A stretch of 8,313 nucleotides of DNA from Caldifarciminota bacterium RBG_13_43_14 (lineage in GTDB: Bacteria > Hydrothermota > Tepidihabitantia > SM23-42). Location: assembly GCA_001771735.1 (NCBI GenBank), contig MEUM01000113.1, positions 1 to 8,313 on the forward strand. The letters are read 5' to 3'. Every line of letters starts with the position of its first letter. Positions within the stretch are counted from its first letter, which is position 1. A program made the position numbers and the translations under genes. Positions 6,974 to 8,313 of this stretch are shown piece after piece. The notes below the pieces were generated by a model. It was not told the DNA's origin. It saw only the letters and a program-made list of their open reading frames with translations, and did not search any database.

Positions 6974-7001
6974 AGTATAATATGTTTCTGGAGAGTGTCA
7001 A
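6974..7001 (-). promoter_or_regulatory. Sigma70-like promoter giving a leaderless cyclase transcript
   Basis: On the minus strand TTGACA (7001-6996) and TATACT (6979-6974) are separated by 16 bases. Initiation 6-8 bases after the -10 box would fall at about 6968-6966, right at the cyclase ATG (6965-6963). No purine-rich ribosome site exists between -10 box and ATG. Confidence 0.75.
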
Positions 7002-7016
7002 GAAAGAACAGTACTC

Positions 7017-7034
7017 CCTCCACCTCCACCTCCA
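7017..7034. repeat. Perfect triple CCTCCA hexamer followed by three AAGGCGG words
   Basis: CCTCCA occurs three times without gaps (7017, 7023, 7029). Just after it, AAGGCGG appears at 7035, 7048 and 7061, spaced 13 bases apart. On the minus strand the hexamers read TGGAGG, a Shine-Dalgarno-like word, but they lie upstream of the cyclase promoter and so would not be in its mRNA. No function is evident. Confidence 0.6.
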
Positions 7035-7520
7035 AAGGCGGTCACGAAAGGCGGACAAGTAAGGCGGGCAGGCACTACTCGGTAATCACTAAACCGAGAA
7101 AGACCGTAACGCGAAAAGGACGCTAATCGGCAAAGAATTAAAGAAGGGTACCAGATAATCAGCCTATCAGCATGAAGGTTATCAGAACATCGGCGGATCA
7201 GGAATAAAATCCTGATATTCTGGTTTGCTGGTATCCTGACATGCTTAATTTGTCAATTATCAAATTACCAATTACTGTTTACTAATTACCAAATACATCC
7301 AGGATCCTGTATCATGAATCAGGTTTTGAGATTTTCGCAATCCGCAATTCGAAATCCGAAATTGTGTGAAATTACATAATTACTAATATCATGGATCAAG
7401 AATCAGTCTTTTACTGCTTACTGCCCAGTGGTTACTCTTTACTGTCTTTTCACCACTTCTCCTTTTCACCCATGCACCTTTTCATAGAATCCTATTTCCC
7501 ACTTCCAACTTACTAAGTTT
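7035..7520. repeat. Large intergenic array of degenerate 7- and 8-bp quasi-tandem units (array C)
   Basis: The gap 6966-7565 contains no credible gene. Inside it are several well-phased blocks. TACTCGG at 7076 and TAATCAC at 7083 resemble the larE 3' end. A CAATTAC-like block runs at 7254-7296 (CAATTAC at 7269, TAATTAC at 7283, CAAATAC at 7290). Another is CAATCCG at 7338, CAATTCG at 7345 and AAATCCG at 7352. A further block holds TTTACTG at 7410, CTTACTG at 7417, GTTACTC at 7431 and TTTACTG at 7438. From 7452 to 7520 the DNA stays pyrimidine-rich on this strand with weaker phasing. The array ends just before the tRNA promoter. Confidence 0.68.
7152..7243. repeat. 8-bp CAG/CTG units arranged head to head around a hairpin
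   Basis: Left arm: 8-base units starting with CAG or a variant at 7152, 7160, 7168, 7183, 7191 and 7199 (for example CAGATAAT, CAGCCTAT, CAGAACAT). Right arm: CTGATATT at 7212, CTGGTTTG at 7220, CTGGTATC at 7228 and CTGACATG at 7236. The arms are inverted relative to each other. At the centre, ATCAGGA (7197-7203) pairs perfectly with TCCTGAT (7210-7216) over a 6-base loop. No T run follows either arm, so this is not an obvious terminator. Confidence 0.55.
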
Positions 7521-7527
7521 TATAATG

Positions 7528-7556
7528 TTGACACAATATATTTTTTTTACTATAAT
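7528..7556 (+). promoter_or_regulatory. Perfect-consensus sigma70 promoter of the tRNA-Met / MCP-like unit
   Basis: TTGACA (7528-7533) and TATAAT (7551-7556) with a 17-base AT-rich spacer. Initiation is expected near 7563, leaving only two or three bases before the mature tRNA 5' end at 7566. This is the strongest promoter in the window by consensus match, as usual for stable RNA. Confidence 0.88.
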
Positions 7557-7565
7557 TCTTTTCAG

Positions 7566-7639
7566 GGCGGCGTAGCTCAGTCTGGCAGAGCAGGAGAATC
7601 ATAATCTCTGTGTCAGGGGTTCGAATCCCTTCGCCGCTA
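7566..7639 (+). tRNA. tRNA-Met (CAU), elongator type
   Basis: A full cloverleaf of 74 bases can be drawn. The acceptor stem is GGCGGCG with CGCCGCT (G1-U72 wobble) and the D stem is GCTC/GAGC with the GG pair in its loop. The anticodon stem is GGAGA/TCTCT with loop ATCATAA, anticodon CAT at 7600-7602. The variable loop is GTGTC and the T arm is AGGGG, TTCGAAT, CCCTT, with discriminator A at 7639. CCA is not encoded. It is not an initiator: position 1-72 is a wobble pair and the anticodon stem lacks three G-C pairs. The body resembles elongator Met tRNAs; a lysidine-modified Ile tRNA with the same anticodon is less likely but not excluded from sequence alone. Confidence 0.93.
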
Positions 7640-7648
7640 TATACTTAA

Positions 7649-8313
7649 ATGGATCAAATAACAGCATATCGCCAAAAAACCACCGAGCTCATAGCCGAAG
7701 TAAATGATATATCCAGGGAACTCACTGAAAATATAAATAAGATCCATAATCTAAACGACAATTTCAGCAAGCTTTTTGAATTGTTCAAGCGCGGTAGTGA
7801 GTTAAGCCGTATATTACAGGATTATTTTTTATCACTTGACCGGGACATAAAGAGACTAAAAGAAACCTACGGTCAATATGAGGGATCGCTGACCCAGATC
7901 AGCCTTTTTGTTGATCATACGAACACCATGCTGAAAGCACTGCGCGATTCCATCGATCAGATCAAGGCCATGTCCGGACTTTTCATCAAATCGGCCCGTT
8001 TATTGGGCAATCTGGCTAAAAACACCGAAATAAAAGCCCATGAGGCGCAGGATGAAGGTAAAGGGCTGGCGGTCATCGCCCAGGAAGCGCTCAAACTTGC
8101 CCGGCTTGCCCAGGATCCTTTGCAGGACCTCAGTAAACGGCTTGGCAATCTCCAGAATATCGCGCAACCAGCGGTTGAAGAGCTTGATCCAATGATCGAG
8201 CTGGCACGGTCCTCGCCCGAATTGATCAGCAACTGTATATCGATACTGACTACGATCGATAGTTCCGCAACCACAATTCAGGAAATGATCCGCCGGATCG
8301 ACCGAACGAGTTC
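7649..8313 (+). CDS. Soluble coiled-coil protein with degenerate MCP-type signalling hairpin (partial, C-terminus off the right edge)
   Basis: The visible 221 residues have no signal peptide or membrane segment and are almost entirely helical. Residues 127-151 (EIKAHEAQDEGKGLAVIAQEALKLA) align by eye with the descending helix of the chemoreceptor tip, whose usual wording is AIEAARAGExGRGFAVVAxEVRKLA. The preceding tip segment, normally QTNLLALNA, is changed to SARLLGNLAKNT. The CheA/CheW-contacting tip is thus poorly kept, and coupling to a standard chemotaxis kinase is doubtful. Residues 1-105 look like a long heptad-rich coiled coil. A Pro-containing break (QDP at 155-157, QP at 173-174) interrupts the second helix, which is unusual for a chemoreceptor. 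The start is fixed by a TAA directly before the ATG. There is no Shine-Dalgarno, and the gene begins 9 bases after the tRNA. Cytoplasmic signalling or scaffold protein is the best guess. Confidence 0.8.
   Translation, partial: MDQITAYRQKTTELIAEVNDISRELTENINKIHNLNDNFSKLFELFKRGSELSRILQDYFLSLDRDIKRLKETYGQYEGSLTQISLFVDHTNTMLKALRDSIDQIKAMSGLFIKSARLLGNLAKNTEIKAHEAQDEGKGLAVIAQEALKLARLAQDPLQDLSKRLGNLQNIAQPAVEELDPMIELARSSPELISNCISILTTIDSSATTIQEMIRRIDRTS

Noticed and set aside
7362..7382. Crp-type cAMP receptor site (TGTGA half site at 7365)
   Set aside because: The second half site (TCACA) is absent at the right spacing; the match is a single 5-base word in AT-rich repeat DNA.
7254..7451. CRISPR array
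   Set aside because: Units are 7-8 bases, adjacent and drifting, with no constant 23-47-base repeat, no unique spacers and no cas gene.
7566..7639. Initiator tRNA or tRNA-Ile with lysidine
   Set aside because: Initiator hallmarks (mismatched 1-72, three G-C pairs in the anticodon stem) are missing; the body looks like elongator Met, though Ile-CAU cannot be fully excluded.
7957..8274. Minus-strand frame of 105 codons opposite the MCP-like gene
   Set aside because: Ser/Ala-rich antisense translation; the plus frame keeps a recognisable MCP-like helix.

Overview
The window looks like a piece of a bacterial chromosome with a two-membrane envelope: a TolC-type outer membrane protein sits next to a membrane fusion protein and an ABC ATPase. 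Gene density is moderate, base composition is fairly AT-rich between genes, and there is no phage, transposase or CRISPR signal. The mix of an uncoupled MCP-like protein, a Yip1-type protein in an efflux operon and very odd intergenic DNA suggests a poorly sampled phylum (candidate division WOR-3/Stahlbacteria or a similar lineage). That placement is a guess from style, not shown by any marker gene.

Layout. Positions 1-3673, minus strand: a tight operon of Yip1-like membrane protein, TolC-like outer membrane protein, HlyD/MacA-like fusion protein and MacB/LolD-type ATPase (cut by the left edge). It is driven by a sigma70-like promoter at 3789-3816. Positions 4167-5481, plus strand: a strong promoter, a structured leader, a small glutaredoxin/thioredoxin-like protein and a LarE-family sulfur transferase. 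Positions 5649-6965, minus strand, convergent with LarE: a membrane-bound class III adenylate cyclase with an extracytoplasmic sensor and HAMP domain. Its promoter at 6974-7001 lies so close to the ATG that the mRNA should be leaderless. Positions 7528-8313, plus strand: a consensus promoter, an elongator tRNA-Met(CAU), and only 9 bases later a soluble coiled-coil protein with a degenerate chemoreceptor signalling hairpin (cut by the right edge).

The efflux genes form a complete MacA-MacB-TolC-like tripartite pump except for the permease, which is expected just beyond the left edge. The glutaredoxin-like and LarE proteins are probably one transcription unit concerned with thiol/sulfur chemistry. 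The cyclase and the MCP-like protein are both signalling proteins but are not otherwise linked.

The most unusual signal is not a gene. All three long gaps (about 3833-4155, 5451-5655 and 7017-7520) are built from degenerate 7-bp, locally 8-bp, quasi-tandem units. Copies in different gaps differ by exact loss or gain of one heptad. The arrays fill the space between promoters without entering them, and one array runs into the 3' end of the LarE gene and encodes its last residues. They resemble in kind the heptanucleotide STRR repeats known from heterocystous cyanobacteria, but here they are strongly diverged and make up most of the intergenic DNA.
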